Source: JAICIG01 sp035532215 | Lineage (GTDB): Bacteria > Planctomycetota > Planctomycetia > Pirellulales > JAICIG01 | NCBI GenBank assembly: GCA_035532215.1 | Contig: DATKRK010000294.1 | Coordinates: 1-9,079 of the forward strand | DNA length: 9,079 nucleotides | Direction: 5' to 3' | Part shown: one piece after another, positions 1 through 5,484 of the stretch | How positions within the stretch are numbered: position 1 is the first letter of the stretch | How the letters are laid out: the number at the start of each line of letters is the position of its first letter | Made by a program: the position numbers and the translations under genes | Notes under the pieces: model-generated | What the model was told of the DNA's origin: nothing | What the model saw: only the letters and a program-made list of their open reading frames with translations | The model's database searches: none

Positions 1-133
1 GAAGGCCGCCCCACACGGTCTTGGCGAAGGACGGCCTGGAAGACCGCCCCACAGCGTCTTGGCGAAGGACGGCCTGGAAGGCCGCCCCACAGCGTCTTGG
101 CGAAGGACGGCCTGGAAGGCCGCCCCACAAGGT
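1..133. repeat. 38-bp tandem repeat, about 3.5 copies, with internal hairpin
   Basis: The motif GGCGAAGGACGGCCTGGA recurs at 23, 61 and 99, and GAAGGCCGCCCCACA begins at 1, 39 (one mismatch), 77 and 115, an exact 38-bp period. Each unit contains the palindrome GGCCT-GGA-AGGCC, a short hairpin on either strand; the copy at 39 has an A that weakens it. The array starts at or before the window edge and stops about 20 bp beyond the yidC stop codon. It could act as transcript-end or mRNA-stabilising hairpins for yidC, but there is no T-tract. There are no spacers, so it is not a CRISPR array. Confidence 0.9.
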
Positions 134-155
134 CTCGCTGGCGCCCGCGGGCAGT

Positions 156-2504
156 TTATTTCCGGTCGCGTTCCTTCTGCTTCTTGCGACTGGCCGAGCC
201 GTTGCCGCCGGGCGGCGCCACGGGCTTGAGCGCGGTCGGGGCCGCGGGCGGTTTCGCCTTGGGCAGCAGTTTTCGCTCGGTGATGCCCCACAGGCTCGAA
301 GCGATGAAATACAGGCACAAGCCGCTGGGCACTTTGAAGAACATCACGCCCATGAAAATCATCATGTACTGCATCATCTTCTGCTGCAGCGCGGCCTGTT
401 CGTCGGCCGGCGGCGGCAGAAACATCTTCTGCTGCCAGATGAACAGCGAGATCGTCACCAGCGGCAGCACGTTCAGAAACGGCCCCAGCCAACCGGTCTT
501 GCCCGCGAAGTAGGCGGGCAGGTACGGCGCCCAGTCCCAAAGCATATCAGGGGCGGCCAGGTTCGAGCACCAGCGAATCGCCTCGCCCAGCAACGGGGCC
601 TGGCGCAGTTCGATGTCGACGGCCAGCGAACGATACAGCCCCAGAAAGATCGGCAACTGGATGAAGGCCGGCAAGCAGCCGCTCAAGGGATGGAACTTGT
701 GCTTGCGGTACAGCTCTTGTTGCGCCTTGGTCCGCTGTTCCAGGTTGCCCTTGTACTTCTCGGCCAGCCGCTTCATCTCCGGCTGCAGTTCCTGCATCTT
801 CGCCGCGTTGAGCGCCTGCTTGCGGCTCAAAGGGAACATGCCGCTGCGGACCAGCACGGTGAGCATGATGATGGCGATGCCATAGTTTTGCACCACGCTG
901 TAGAACGTGTGCAGCAGCCACAACATCGGCCGCGAGACGCTGCCGAACCAGCCGTAATACACCAATTCGCCCAGGCCGTACGGCGCGGCGTACTTGGCCA
1001 ACAGCTCGGGCCGCTTGGGCCCGGCGAAAATCTTGAAATGCTCCGTCAGCGTCCCGCCGTTCGGCGCCAGCATCGCCTTGCTGCTGACCAGCCGGCAGGA
1101 GGCATCGACGAGCTTCTTCTTGCCTTTGTCCTCCGGAATCGGGCCGACGCGGGTCGGATACGCCTTTTCGATGGGCAGCGTCGAGGCCGCCCATTGCCCC
1201 TGGTCGTTTTGCCGCTGCGGGATCAGCACCGAAGCGAAGTATTGCGCGTCGACTCCCAAGTAGACGAGCGGATCGGTCCAATCGGGCGGCAGCTTTTCGT
1301 CGGCGATCCGCTGCGCGTTGACCTGGCTGTGTTGGAACGTTTTGCCGCTCACGTAACCCGCCACGGGGTCGCGGATGCCCGGCGAACTGAACCATTCGCG
1401 GCCGATCTTCGAAGAATAAGCGTACCACCAGCCTTCGGTCGGCAGGCCCGTCGGCCCATCGAGGCGATACGCCACCTCGCGCTCTTCCTGGCCGAGGTTT
1501 TCGATCTCGACGGCGAAGTTCAGATGATAGGCCGGCGCGTCGATGTCGCCTTGAGCCTCGGCCGAGAGTTTCGCCAGGCCGAAGGTCTTGACGATCCGCA
1601 ATTCATAGTCGGGCAGGACGATCTCGAACGCGATCTCGTCGGGCTTTTTCGGATCGGACGGACGCGCCGTCCAATTCGCCGTCCGCAAGTGAAGGCCGAG
1701 CAGTTCTTCTTCGTCCTGCGGAATGGCGTCGCCGTCGATGCTCTCCAGCGTCAGCAAGAACGACAGCGGGTGCATGTCCTGCGGCTTCGTGCGGCCGGGA
1801 TGCGCTTCCATCGGCTCGCCTTCCGACTCCTTCGCCATATCGGTGGTCTCGGGGCGAATCACCGCCAACGGCCGGCGCGCCAGCGTCGCGGTCAATTTTC
1901 TCGCCTTTCCGCCGCGCTCGATCGAAAGTTCGATCGTTTGGCCGGGCTTGGTGCGGCCGAGGATGCTCTCCAGCGCTTTGGCGCCCGCGACCGGGGCGCC
2001 GTCGACCGCCACGATCACGTCGTCGATCTTCATTCCCGCGCGATCGGCGGGCGTGCCGGCGCCGACGATGCGAACGATGCAGCCGTTGGCGCCCTTGGCA
2101 TCGACGGCGTTCAGCCGGCCGAGATAGCCCGAGCGGTCTTCGAGATCATGGAATCGCGAGCTGTTCAGTTCGACGCTTTCCAGCGCGGCGCCGCGATTGT
2201 TGAACACCGCCAGCATGCGGTAGGGCTTCGAATCGTCCAACGAGCCGAGTGCATGCCAACTCTGCGGCACGCTCTTGGCGGCCGCTTCGACCTCGGGCTT
2301 GGCCTCTTTTTCCTGCTCCTCTTTGGCCGGGGCTTGTTTCTTTTTCTTGGCTGCTTTCGCTCGGCGACGAGCCTCTTCGACGGCCGCCTGTTGCCGTGCC
2401 GGCTGATTCTGGCCCGGCGGCGGCGCAAGCCATTTCATCAGCAGAATGTTGACGAGCAACACCAGCGCCGAGAGGGCGAGAAACGTAGCAAAGCGCCTAT
2501 CCAT
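156..2504 (-). CDS. yidC: Membrane protein insertase YidC with a periplasmic PDZ-like insert
   Basis: YidC/Oxa1-family insertase, 782 residues; it inserts and folds inner-membrane proteins alone or with SecYEG. Residues 5-27 form the first membrane span, followed by an Ala/Lys/Glu-rich linker (about 30-80) and a large periplasmic domain to about 510. The conserved insertase core runs from about 515 to 748 with several spans. It has the groove arginine at R553 (context TVLVRSGMFPLS) and the family signature HPLSGCLPAFIQLPIF at 605-620. The tail after 750 is Pro-rich and then strongly basic (SRKKQKERDRK), suited to ribosome contact. Residues about 138-212 look like a PDZ domain (VRIVGAGTPADRAGMKIDDV, then VAVDG), absent from the 548-residue E. 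coli protein. The ATG is preceded by AAGGA at 9-nt spacing. The upstream minus-strand metallophosphoesterase is 139 bp away and may be cotranscribed. Family call very sure; PDZ call probable. Confidence 0.97.
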   Translation of the reverse strand: MDRRFATFLALSALVLLVNILLMKWLAPPPGQNQPARQQAAVEEARRRAKAAKKKKQAPAKEEQEKEAKPEVEAAAKSVPQSWHALGSLDDSKPYRMLAVFNNRGAALESVELNSSRFHDLEDRSGYLGRLNAVDAKGANGCIVRIVGAGTPADRAGMKIDDVIVAVDGAPVAGAKALESILGRTKPGQTIELSIERGGKARKLTATLARRPLAVIRPETTDMAKESEGEPMEAHPGRTKPQDMHPLSFLLTLESIDGDAIPQDEEELLGLHLRTANWTARPSDPKKPDEIAFEIVLPDYELRIVKTFGLAKLSAEAQGDIDAPAYHLNFAVEIENLGQEEREVAYRLDGPTGLPTEGWWYAYSSKIGREWFSSPGIRDPVAGYVSGKTFQHSQVNAQRIADEKLPPDWTDPLVYLGVDAQYFASVLIPQRQNDQGQWAASTLPIEKAYPTRVGPIPEDKGKKKLVDASCRLVSSKAMLAPNGGTLTEHFKIFAGPKRPELLAKYAAPYGLGELVYYGWFGSVSRPMLWLLHTFYSVVQNYGIAIIMLTVLVRSGMFPLSRKQALNAAKMQELQPEMKRLAEKYKGNLEQRTKAQQELYRKHKFHPLSGCLPAFIQLPIFLGLYRSLAVDIELRQAPLLGEAIRWCSNLAAPDMLWDWAPYLPAYFAGKTGWLGPFLNVLPLVTISLFIWQQKMFLPPPADEQAALQQKMMQYMMIFMGVMFFKVPSGLCLYFIASSLWGITERKLLPKAKPPAAPTALKPVAPPGGNGSASRKKQKERDRK

Positions 2505-2513
2505 GCCGTGCAG

Positions 2514-2518
2514 TCCTT
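2514..2518 (-). promoter_or_regulatory. Ribosome binding site of yidC
   Basis: AAGGA on the minus strand, 9 nt before the ATG at 2502-2504. It supports this start, which also places the first membrane span at the extreme N-terminus, as expected for YidC. Confidence 0.6.
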
Positions 2519-2525
2519 AGCCTAG

Positions 2526-2547
2526 CGACCGCCAAGGAAGGCGGTCG
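2526..2547 (-). promoter_or_regulatory. Hairpin in the yidC leader
   Basis: CGACCGCC (2526-2533) and GGCGGTCG (2540-2547) form a perfect 8-bp stem with a 6-nt loop, 22 bp upstream of the yidC start. No T-run follows on either strand, so it is not a classical terminator. On the minus-strand transcript it could separate the metallophosphoesterase message from yidC or tune yidC translation. The rest of the 139-bp gap shows nothing else I can name. Confidence 0.4.
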
Positions 2548-2643
2548 TCGCGAGGTCGCCAGACTAGCCCTGTCGTCGGGCAAGCGGCGGACCTCCTCAG
2601 TGGAATGTATTCGTCGAGTGCGGCGACGATCTTGCGCCGCCGG

Positions 2644-3393
2644 TCACCGTCCGTCGCGAAGCCGGTCGCCGAGGAAGTTGTCGAGTTCCGGAATGGCGTA
2701 AATCTTCTTGATCGTCTCTTCCAACGGATACTCGACTCGCCGGAACTTCACCAAATCGTCCTCAAGCACCACGTAACAGGCCCGCGGATCGCCGTCGCGC
2801 GGCTGCCCGACCGACCCGACGTTGACCATCGTCTTCTCCGGGGTCAAACGATACTGATAGCTGATCTCTTCGGGGCTGAAAAAATTCAGCCCCTGGGTGA
2901 ACACGCCCGGTACGTGCGTGTGTCCCTGAAAGCAGTGGTGCTCGATCAGAGAGAAGATCTTTTCCATCTTCCGCTGGTTGTAAATATCTTCAGGGAAGAC
3001 GTATTCGTTGAGCGGGTTGCGCGCCGAACCGTGAACGAACAAATAGCCGTTCTCGCGGCGGTTGCGGGGCAATTCGCCGAGAAAATCCCAGCGTTTGGCG
3101 TTGTCGCTCGGATTGCCTTGGGGGCTTTCCAACTGCTCGCGCGTCCAGAAGATGGCTCGCTCGGCGCCCGAATTGAACCCTTCGGGATCGAACAGCGCGC
3201 CTTGATCGTGGTTGCCCAAAATGCAGATGTTCATCCGCATCACCAGATCGATGCACTCGCGAGGGTTGGGACCGTAGCCAATGATATCGCCCAAGCAGTA
3301 GATTTCGGCAATCCCCTGCTGTTTGATGTCAGCTAGCACAGCCTCGAGACCCTCGAGGTTGCTGTGAATGTCACTGATTAAAGCTCGCTTCAC
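2644..3393 (-). CDS. Metallophosphoesterase, YfcE/calcineurin-like (Metallophos_2) family
   Basis: Calcineurin-like phosphoesterase of 249 residues with the full dinuclear-metal signature: D8 and H10 (SDIHSN), G35-D36 (LGDIIGYGPNP), GNHD at 60-63, H121 (FVHGSARNP) and GHTH at 157-160. The segment VNVGSVGQPRDGD (190-202) is typical of the small bacterial phosphodiesterase/protein-phosphatase-like group. No signal peptide or membrane span is seen, so it should be cytoplasmic. The true substrate cannot be read from sequence. The start is GTG (3391-3393), preceded by GAAGGT at 8-nt spacing (3402-3407); no upstream in-frame ATG was found nearby, and family homology begins at residue 1. It has a candidate promoter at 3475-3503 and lies upstream of yidC on the same strand. 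Confidence 0.92.
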   Translation of the reverse strand: MKRALISDIHSNLEGLEAVLADIKQQGIAEIYCLGDIIGYGPNPRECIDLVMRMNICILGNHDQGALFDPEGFNSGAERAIFWTREQLESPQGNPSDNAKRWDFLGELPRNRRENGYLFVHGSARNPLNEYVFPEDIYNQRKMEKIFSLIEHHCFQGHTHVPGVFTQGLNFFSPEEISYQYRLTPEKTMVNVGSVGQPRDGDPRACYVVLEDDLVKFRRVEYPLEETIKKIYAIPELDNFLGDRLRDGR

Positions 3394-3474
3394 AAACGCT
3401 GACCTTCGGCTACACGGGCACCCTTCGCCGGATACGGCGCACCCGCAGAGGAAATTGCCCCAAATGCAATGCGC

Positions 3475-3503
3475 AGTCTAAGTTAGCACTGCAGGATGGT
3501 CAA
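3475..3503 (-). promoter_or_regulatory. Sigma70-type promoter for the metallophosphoesterase (and possibly yidC)
   Basis: On the minus strand, TTGACC (3498-3503) is followed at exactly 17 nt by TAGACT (3475-3480). Transcription would begin near 3468, giving a leader of about 75 nt before the GTG start. The leader holds a small hairpin, CGCCG-GATA-CGGCG as read on the plus strand (3426-3439). This is the best-formed promoter in the window. Confidence 0.5.
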
Positions 3504-3558
3504 GCCGTTTTGCTCTTGCAGAGCACTCGGCGCTCGGGCATCCTGAAGCTTGCGGCTG

Positions 3559-3587
3559 TTCTTGCACGCGTCACTTCATTATATACA
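3559..3587 (+). promoter_or_regulatory. Candidate promoter for tsaB
   Basis: TTCTTG (3559-3564), a 17-nt spacer, then TATACA (3582-3587), within a short AT-rich island (ATTATATACAT) that stands out from the GC-rich surroundings. The reading frame of tsaB is open through it from 3550. If this is a promoter, that stretch is not coding and translation starts at 3607 or 3628. Confidence 0.35.
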
Positions 3588-3606
3588 TCGCCCGGCGGCG
3601 ACTGCC

Positions 3607-4308
3607 TTGGACGAGCACCCCCCCGCGTTGCGAATTCTTGCCCTCGAAACCAGCGGCCGTAGCGGCAGCGTGGCTGCCCTCTTCGGCAATAACCTGTTGG
3701 TGCAAATAGAGTTGGACCCAGGGCAGCGCAGCGCCGCCTCGTTGGCGCCGACCGTTCGGCAGTTGTTGCTGCAAGCCGGCTGGCCGCCACGATCGGTTCA
3801 ACTGGTCGCCGTGGCGATCGGTCCGGGGTCGTTTACCGGTTTGCGAATCGGCGTGACGACGGCCAAACTGCTCGCCTATGCCGCCGGGGCCGAATGCCTG
3901 GGGATCGAAACGCTCGATGTGATCGCCGCACAAACGCCCCTCGATATCGATCGCCGCCTGCTCGTTGCGGCAAGCGATGCCGGGAGGGGAGAGCTGTTTA
4001 CGAAGCGTTTTGCACAAGACGCCAGTGGCGAGTGGGCGCCGAGCGACGAGACGGCGATCGAACCGATCGACGCCTGGCTCGGGCGATTGACGCCGGACGA
4101 CGCGGTCACCGGCCCGGCGATCGAGATGTTGGCCGACCGGCTTCCGGCGGGCGTGATGGCCGTCGAGCCGGCGCTGCGGCAGCCGATGGCAGCGACCGTC
4201 GGCCGTTTGGCTGCCGTTCGTTACGCAGCCGGCCAGCGCTGCGACGCGTGGAGTTTGGCGCCCTTCTACCTCCGCCGCAGCGCAGCGGAAGAGAAGCGGC
4301 CGGGCTAA
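3607..4308 (+). CDS. tsaB: tRNA threonylcarbamoyladenosine (t6A) biosynthesis protein TsaB
   Basis: TsaB is the non-catalytic dimerisation partner of TsaD in t6A37 modification of ANN-decoding tRNAs; it is cytoplasmic and related to the ASKHA fold. Numbered from the TTG at 3607 (233 residues): the N-terminal signature LALETS at 11-16, the family hallmark IGPGSFTGLRIG at 71-82, a mid-protein SDAGRGELF at about 123-131, and a conserved-looking ending PFYLRR at 219-224. Length fits the family. The start is uncertain. The frame is open from a TTG at 3550, but 3559-3587 looks like a promoter. TTG 3607 gives a short lead-in, while TTG 3628 gives the exact family N-terminus (LRILALETS). No ATG is available and no strong ribosome binding site is seen. 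It diverges from the metallophosphoesterase; tsaD, tsaE and rimI are not in the window. Confidence 0.93.
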   Translation: MDEHPPALRILALETSGRSGSVAALFGNNLLVQIELDPGQRSAASLAPTVRQLLLQAGWPPRSVQLVAVAIGPGSFTGLRIGVTTAKLLAYAAGAECLGIETLDVIAAQTPLDIDRRLLVAASDAGRGELFTKRFAQDASGEWAPSDETAIEPIDAWLGRLTPDDAVTGPAIEMLADRLPAGVMAVEPALRQPMAATVGRLAAVRYAAGQRCDAWSLAPFYLRRSAAEEKRPG

Positions 4309-4365
4309 AGTCGTTTTGCCTCTAGCGTGCGGTAACGGTCTCACATGGCTTCTGTACCAACCATA

Positions 4366-4456
4366 TCAGGGAACGCGCTCCGCGGCGTTCCGTCCGAAGA
4401 AGCGAGTTGGATTCCCGATTGAAGGTTCGCGGATTGCCGCGGAGGGCGCTGCCTAC
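4366..4456 (+). repeat. REP/BIME-like element, degenerate copy A
   Basis: About 91 bp. It begins with the hairpin GGAACGC (4370-4376) / GCGTTCC (4385-4391) and has the core AGCGAGTTGGA (4401-4411). It ends in GGAGGGCGCTGCCTAC, a degraded inverted version of the beginning. The reverse complement of 8545-8632 aligns along its whole length. By my hand alignment 24 of the first 29 positions are identical, and the 11-bp core is identical. No transposase lies next to it, as expected for a non-autonomous element. Confidence 0.75.
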
Positions 4457-4511
4457 AGTATCAACCGCGCGAACGCGTTCTTACGCCCGGCTGCACCGGG
4501 TGCCCGGGCTC

Positions 4512-4588
4512 GAGGCGCAGGCGCCCCGTCTGCCGAGCAGCGCGGTCGCGCAGCACCGGCGCGGGCAAGGCCGGGACGCCTGTGCCAC
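4512..4588. repeat. Second imperfect palindromic repeat element
   Basis: The left arm (4512-4537, containing GGCGCAGGCGCCCCG) is matched imperfectly by the reverse complement of the right arm (4561-4588, containing CCGGGACGCCTGTGCCAC), around a 23-bp centre. The arm sequence differs from that of the other palindromes in the window, so it appears to be a separate family. Only one copy is present here, so its repeat status rests on its two-arm structure. Confidence 0.45.
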
Positions 4589-4614
4589 GATCGACTCAAG
4601 TCGGGCACCAGGGC

Positions 4615-4761
4615 CTATTTGTACTTCATCGGCAGCGGTGCTCGGTCGAAGGCGATCCAGACAAGGATCACCGCCAGCACGGCGAGCAAAAACCCGCTGC
4701 TGCCCTCGAATTCGGGCAACGCCCCGTGAAGCTGCGACGGCAGCATGCGAAAGAAATGCAT
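4615..4761 (-). CDS. Small single-span membrane protein, 48 residues, unknown function
   Basis: I do not recognise a family. From the ATG at 4759-4761 the product has a short amphipathic N-terminus (MHFFRMLPSQLHG), an acidic patch (PEFEG), a hydrophobic span at about 23-38 (FLLAVLAVILVWIAF) and a basic end (PLPMKYK). The coding case rests on a near-perfect ribosome binding site, AGGAGG, 6 nt before the ATG (4768-4773), and on the sensible membrane-protein pattern. The frame is open further upstream to an ATG at 4842, but that start lacks such a site and would put the AGGAGG inside the gene. The product probably sits in the cytoplasmic membrane. A broadly similar orientation and spacing to the 80-residue candidate at 4934-5176 allows cotranscription, without proof. 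Confidence 0.7.
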   Translation of the reverse strand: MHFFRMLPSQLHGALPEFEGSSGFLLAVLAVILVWIAFDRAPLPMKYK

Positions 4762-4767
4762 GGCCAA

Positions 4768-4773
4768 CCTCCT
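4768..4773 (-). promoter_or_regulatory. Strong Shine-Dalgarno of the 48-residue protein
   Basis: AGGAGG (AGGAGGTT in full) on the minus strand, 6 nt before the ATG at 4759-4761. It is one of the two strongest ribosome binding sites in the window and fixes the start of this gene. Confidence 0.75.
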
Positions 4774-4933
4774 CTCGTTCCGTAATAGGAACCATAGCAT
4801 GCGGAGCGGCAAGGCGGCGTTTGCGCCTGGCGGGAGGGCCAACTATCGCGGAAAATGTCCCAGGAACCGGGCGTCGGCGCGGCCTTCTCGCGAAAGACCG
4901 CCTTTTCCGCCTCTGCCGGCGCCCCCTGGCGGT

Positions 4934-5176
4934 CTAATCCTGGTCGAAAAAGGCGACCTGAATCCGCCCTTGATACGACACGCGGAACGAAATCATGTTC
5001 GCCCGGATGTGTGGGGCCGGCGCCCCTTCGGGCCCGTCGATTTCCCATTTCTTCTCGCTCGAGGCGACCGGCGCGGCGCCGGCCGTCGCGGAAAGATTGC
5101 CTGGGGGCGTCGCCTGAGGGGCGGGAGAACTGGGGGCAACTCGAACTGGCGTCCTTGCCGCGATCCTGCGCTTCAT
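4934..5176 (-). CDS. Hypothetical protein, 80 residues
   Basis: I do not recognise a family. The first half is low-complexity, rich in Ala, Pro and Ser (about residues 5-40) after a basic MKRRIAAR. The second half looks like folded protein: KKWEIDGPEG, then NMISFRVSYQGRIQVAFFDQD at the C-terminus, with alternating hydrophobic residues that suggest beta strands. The ATG (5174-5176) has a weak AGAAG about 8 nt upstream. A 6-bp hairpin with a GAAA tetraloop lies 39 nt before the start (5215-5230). No signal peptide or membrane span is clear. The gene is 172 bp upstream of the 48-residue membrane protein on the same strand. It may be real, but a chance GC-rich frame is possible. Confidence 0.5.
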   Translation of the reverse strand: MKRRIAARTPVRVAPSSPAPQATPPGNLSATAGAAPVASSEKKWEIDGPEGAPAPHIRANMISFRVSYQGRIQVAFFDQD

Positions 5177-5484
5177 ACGCGTCTTCTTGAGTTGATTGTT
5201 CCGGGGGCGTGCATTCAGCGTTTCCGCTGACAGCTTAAATCGGCATCTTGTCGAGCCGGGGTGAACCGCGCTAACTTAATTTGACGTAATTCCGGTTGAA
5301 TGCCCTTTACACCGGCATCGCCTGGTTGCCAGCCGCGCAAGTTTGTGGTGCAGGCGTTGGATCCAAAGCACGCCGCCGCCCGCAGACCGCTGGCATGTCG
5401 CCGCGGCGAGCGTCACAATGGCGCCTTGCGGCGCCGTCGCAACTGCCGCCGAGATTCGTCCCACCGCGTTGGAGCCTGCTGCCG
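5177..5484. other. Non-coding intergenic region between divergent genes
   Basis: This 308-bp stretch lies between the 80-residue minus-strand candidate and the HemL-like gene. It holds the GAAA-loop hairpin (5215-5230) and a locally AT-rich segment (5270-5300). A very weak plus-strand promoter candidate is present: TTGTCG 5248-5253, 18-nt spacer, TAACTT 5272-5277. The HemL-like frame is open back to a TTG at 5296, but that part is Arg/Pro-rich and lies before the family's normal N-terminus, so I treat it as untranslated. Confidence 0.5.
5215..5230 (-). promoter_or_regulatory. GAAA-tetraloop hairpin
   Basis: On the minus strand TCAGCG-GAAA-CGCTGA forms a perfect 6-bp stem closed by a GNRA tetraloop, 39 nt upstream of the 80-residue gene. 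It could be a leader structure. The strand preference (GAAA rather than TTTC) hints at function in the minus-strand RNA. Confidence 0.3.

Larger units (their letters stand above)
4309..4614. other. Non-coding region with two palindromic repeat elements
   Basis: Between the tsaB stop and the stop of the 48-residue minus-strand gene I see no convincing gene on either strand. The stretch holds a degenerate copy of a ~90-bp element (4366-4456) and a second imperfect palindrome (4512-4588). The open frames crossing it are explained by high GC content. Because the flanking genes converge here, hairpins from these elements may serve as bidirectional transcript ends. Confidence 0.6.

Noticed and set aside
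1..133. CRISPR array
   Set aside because: The repeats are head-to-tail with a 38-bp period and no unique spacers, and no cas gene is visible.
21..2525. An 834-codon plus-strand open frame antisense to yidC
   Set aside because: It mirrors yidC in a GC-rich sequence, is Arg/Gln/Ala-rich with no recognisable domain, and begins inside the tandem repeat; yidC on the other strand has full family motifs.
2526..2547. Rho-independent terminator between the metallophosphoesterase and yidC
   Set aside because: The stem is good but no T-run follows on the minus strand, so I list it only as a leader hairpin.
4316..4937. Several plus-strand open frames of 60 to 180 codons between tsaB and the HemL-like gene
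   Set aside because: They run through palindromic repeats and antisense to the two small minus-strand genes, with no ribosome binding site or domain.
5296..5484. N-terminal extension of the HemL-like protein
   Set aside because: The frame is open from a TTG, but the encoded stretch is Arg/Pro-rich and lies before the family N-terminus, and ATG 5485 has GGAG at reasonable spacing.
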